A DNA stretch of 6,331 bases. Origin: Candidatus Methanovirga meridionalis. Lineage in GTDB: Archaea; Methanobacteriota; Methanobacteria; Methanobacteriales; Methanobacteriaceae. The notes below the pieces were generated by a model. That model ran no database searches. It was not told the DNA's origin and saw only the letters and a program-made list of their open reading frames with translations. Positions 6,295-6,331 of the stretch are shown here, in pieces. Each line of letters begins with the position of its first letter. Positions within the stretch are counted from its first letter, which is position 1. Where the stretch lies: contig JAITPS010000270.1 in NCBI GenBank assembly GCA_031289325.1, forward strand, positions 1 through 6,331, written 5' to 3'. Position numbers and translations under genes: made by a program.

Positions 6295-6331
6295 AAAGGA
6301 AGTAAATATTCAAAAAAGGAAGTAAATAAAA
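6292..6331 (+). repeat. Second 20-bp tandem repeat, 2 copies, cut by the window edge
   Basis: Bases 6292-6311 and 6312-6331 share their first 17 positions (AAAAAAGGAAGTAAATA) and differ in the last three. Each unit carries GGAAG, a purine stretch that could act as a ribosome binding site, so a gene may start just past the edge. The array may also continue beyond the window. Confidence 0.85.

Overview
The window is very AT-rich and holds one large complete gene (698-5869, + strand) between two long AT-rich intergenic stretches, plus what looks like the last 40 codons of an upstream gene (1-123). Composition, heavy use of AGA for Arg and ATA for Ile, TATA-like sequences upstream of the gene, a run of 11 T after the upstream stop codon and a weak Shine-Dalgarno all fit a low-GC methanogenic archaeon of the Methanobacteriales (Methanobrevibacter/Methanosphaera type). 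This is inference; a low-GC Clostridium-like or Fusobacterium-like bacterium is not excluded because there is no taxonomic marker gene.

Layout: 1-120 is a perfect 15-bp tandem repeat that reads in frame as the pentapeptide SENKI and runs into a TAA stop at 121-123. An oligo-T terminator follows (164-174). From 181 to 318 lies copy A of a long direct repeat. The rest of the upstream spacer (319-697) has no convincing gene; its last 100 bases hold TATA-like sequences around a perfect 13-bp palindrome, the probable promoter. The gene at 698-5869 encodes a 1723-residue protein with the order DUF4011 - UPF1-like SF1 helicase split by a coiled-coil insert of about 650 residues - PD-(D/E)xK/Vsr-like nuclease - DUF3320. 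This is the arrangement of single-gene DUF4011-helicase-Vsr anti-phage systems (called Hhe in the defence literature). From 6095 to 6274 is copy B of the direct repeat, followed by further 20-bp tandem repeats to the window edge.

The least expected structure is in the flanks. The defence-type gene, with its own promoter and terminator region, is bracketed by two direct repeats in the same orientation. They align over 138 bp with about 116 identities and no gap, except that copy B carries three extra copies of a 14-bp unit. Recombination between them would remove or duplicate a unit of about 5.9 kb containing just this gene. Whether the repeat is a dispersed genomic family or specific to this cassette cannot be decided from the window.
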